Positions 63,047 through 64,000 of a stretch of 64,000 nucleotides of DNA are shown here, one piece after another (within the stretch, counting starts at the first letter, position 1; every line of letters starts with the position of its first letter). Made by a program: the position numbers and the translations under genes. The stretch lies in contig MKSW01000013.1 in assembly GCA_001897425.1 (NCBI GenBank), forward strand, positions 62,001 to 126,000, read 5' to 3'. Source of the DNA: Actinobacteria bacterium 69-20 (GTDB taxonomy: Bacteria; Actinomycetota; Actinomycetes; Mycobacteriales; Nakamurellaceae). The notes under the pieces were generated by a model, which was not told the DNA's origin, made no database searches, and saw only the letters and a program-made list of their open reading frames with translations.

Positions 63047-63753
63047 CGCGACGCATCGGTCACGATCACCCCGGAATCGCTCAGCCGGCGCAACTGCCTG
63101 CTGAGTGATTCCGGGGTGGTGTCCAGCAGCGACGCGATGTCCTTCTTCGCAAGGGGTAGCTCGATCGTCATACCCGCCGCATCCACCCGCCCCGGTAGCG
63201 AAAGTAAGTAGTCCGCCAACCGTGAGCTCACGTCGCCGGAAATCACTGAGACCAGCCGATTCTCGGTCTCCACCAGGCGGCGGCTGACGGTCTGCAGCAT
63301 CGTCAGGCCGATCGAGGGGTGGATGCGGACCAGGCGATCCAGGTCCGCGTGCCGGAAGACGCACATGCTTCCCGCTTCCAGCGCGGTCGCGAAATGATCC
63401 GGTCGGCTGCCGGTGAGCAGGGCGGATTCGCCGAAGAAGTCGCCGGGGCCGAGCACCCGGAGGATCTGCTCGCGCCCATCGGCGTCGACCCGGGAGATCT
63501 TCAGTGCGCCGGTGTGCACCACCATCAGCTGCGCGCGATCCGATCCCGGTGCATAGACCGCGTCCCCCCGATCGAAACGGGTCGGGCGCGCCACGCTCGC
63601 CACGTCGCGCTGGTCGGCGGTGGGCAGCGACTGGAACAGCGGAACCCGGGCGACGCACAGGTCCTCGCCGTCATGAGCGGCGGGCGCGTGGTGATCGTCG
63701 TGCTGGTGGCCGTCATTGTTGCGACCGGCGTCGGTTCCGCGATGCGGCGTCAT
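62992..63753 (-). CDS. Crp/Fnr-family transcriptional regulator
   Basis: A 253-residue regulator: N-terminal Asn/His/Asp-rich segment (GRNNDGHQHDDHHAPAAHD), cNMP-like beta-roll (30-150: VHTGALKISRVDADGREQILRVLGPGDFFGESALLTG), dimer helix, and winged helix at about 190-240 (ELPLAKKDIASLLDTTPESLSRQLRRLSDSGVI). A single Cys (EDLCVARVPLF) precedes the roll, as in some redox- or NO-sensing members; this is too few for an Fe-S cluster within one subunit. Placed against the P1B ATPase and downstream of an FNR-like box, it may control both. Confidence 0.92.
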   Translation of the reverse strand: MTPHRGTDAGRNNDGHQHDDHHAPAAHDGEDLCVARVPLFQSLPTADQRDVASVARPTRFDRGDAVYAPGSDRAQLMVVHTGALKISRVDADGREQILRVLGPGDFFGESALLTGSRPDHFATALEAGSMCVFRHADLDRLVRIHPSIGLTMLQTVSRRLVETENRLVSVISGDVSSRLADYLLSLPGRVDAAGMTIELPLAKKDIASLLDTTPESLSRQLRRLSDSGVIVTDASRQIRITDADALMGLASEP

Positions 63754-64000
63754 TCACTCACCACTTCCAGCCGAGCGGGCGGGTATCCGACATGAGTATC
63801 GCCACGAATCGACGTCATCGCAGATATCGGACCGCAGGCGGTCACCTTGCTGGACGATCCGGCCGCGGGCGCCCGCGTCTACAAGATCGCCAACGAGAGC
63901 GCGGTGACGGCGCAGATCGAAAGCGCCCTGGCGCGCTGCTTGCGCCGCCGCCGCGATTCCGGCCGGGATCGCCGCATGGCAGGAGTCGAATCCGACCGCC
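63754..64000. other. Right-edge region, possible start of an unidentified gene
   Basis: The frame beginning near 63796 reads SPRIDVIADIGPQAVTLLDD then PAAGARVYKIANESAVTAQ and continues past the window edge; composition looks protein-like but has no ATG or GTG start, so the real start may be ATC or TTG, or it is a shadow. ATG 63792 starts an alternative frame of Arg/Gly-rich shadow type. I cannot assign either. Confidence 0.25.

Overview
The window is GC-rich chromosomal DNA from an actinobacterium, most likely a member of the Mycobacteriales (Gordonia/Tsukamurella/Williamsia-like). The evidence is a protein O-mannosyltransferase C-terminus, a mycobacterial-type SodA, a FadD-type acyl-CoA ligase, a ClpC2-like protein, SenX3-RegX3, an MmpL exporter, frequent GTG starts and apparently leaderless promoters. 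I saw no tRNA, rRNA, CRISPR array or intact insertion sequence. Genus assignment is inference.

Layout. 0-7 kb: pmt end, sodA, then an accessory strip up to a CorA-type channel gene. The strip holds a frameshifted SoxR-like gene, an unrecognised 241-aa protein, a 43-aa ORF, a RES/Xre toxin-antitoxin pair and a MazEF-like pair. It is punctuated by three direct copies of the corA leader/start region and by two copies of another 174-bp repeat. 7-16 kb: lipid and general metabolism (fadD, 3-hydroxyacyl-CoA dehydrogenase, DUF488, AhpD-like protein, SMR transporter, aminotransferase, ClpC2-like protein, a membrane-anchored secreted protein). 16-25 kb: an ABC-2 exporter, a phosphate regulon (pstSCAB then senX3-regX3, no phoU, with a Pho-box-like site) and a zinc alcohol dehydrogenase. 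25-33.5 kb: complete kdpFABCDE potassium operon. 33.6-38 kb: PadR/DUF1048/ABC exporter, then a second ABC exporter.

38-57.5 kb looks like a low-oxygen block. A leftward operon carries an Mrp-type ATPase, a PII cation P-type ATPase, phosphoketolase, a two-CBS protein and a small membrane protein. A divergent rightward operon encodes a Tat-exported molybdopterin oxidoreductase, a four-cluster ferredoxin subunit, an NrfD-type anchor, a TorD-like chaperone and a polyferredoxin. Then come an Acg-family nitroreductase, a HAD-phosphatase/HerA-like ATPase fusion and a beta-CASP metallo-beta-lactamase nuclease. GGG[A/T]C-N4-G[G/T]CCC-like boxes resembling DosR sites lie in two of the divergent promoters, so a hypoxia regulon is likely. 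57.5-64 kb: TetR/MmpL efflux pair, then a metal chaperone, a CPG-type heavy-metal P-type ATPase and a Crp/Fnr regulator, with an FNR-like box upstream of the chaperone.

Most unexpected signals: the repeat-bounded toxin-antitoxin cassettes upstream of corA; a 16-bp motif GNNTATGACGNNGTTC found exactly eight times, often just past stop codons; the paired DosR-like boxes; and the HAD-HerA fusion.
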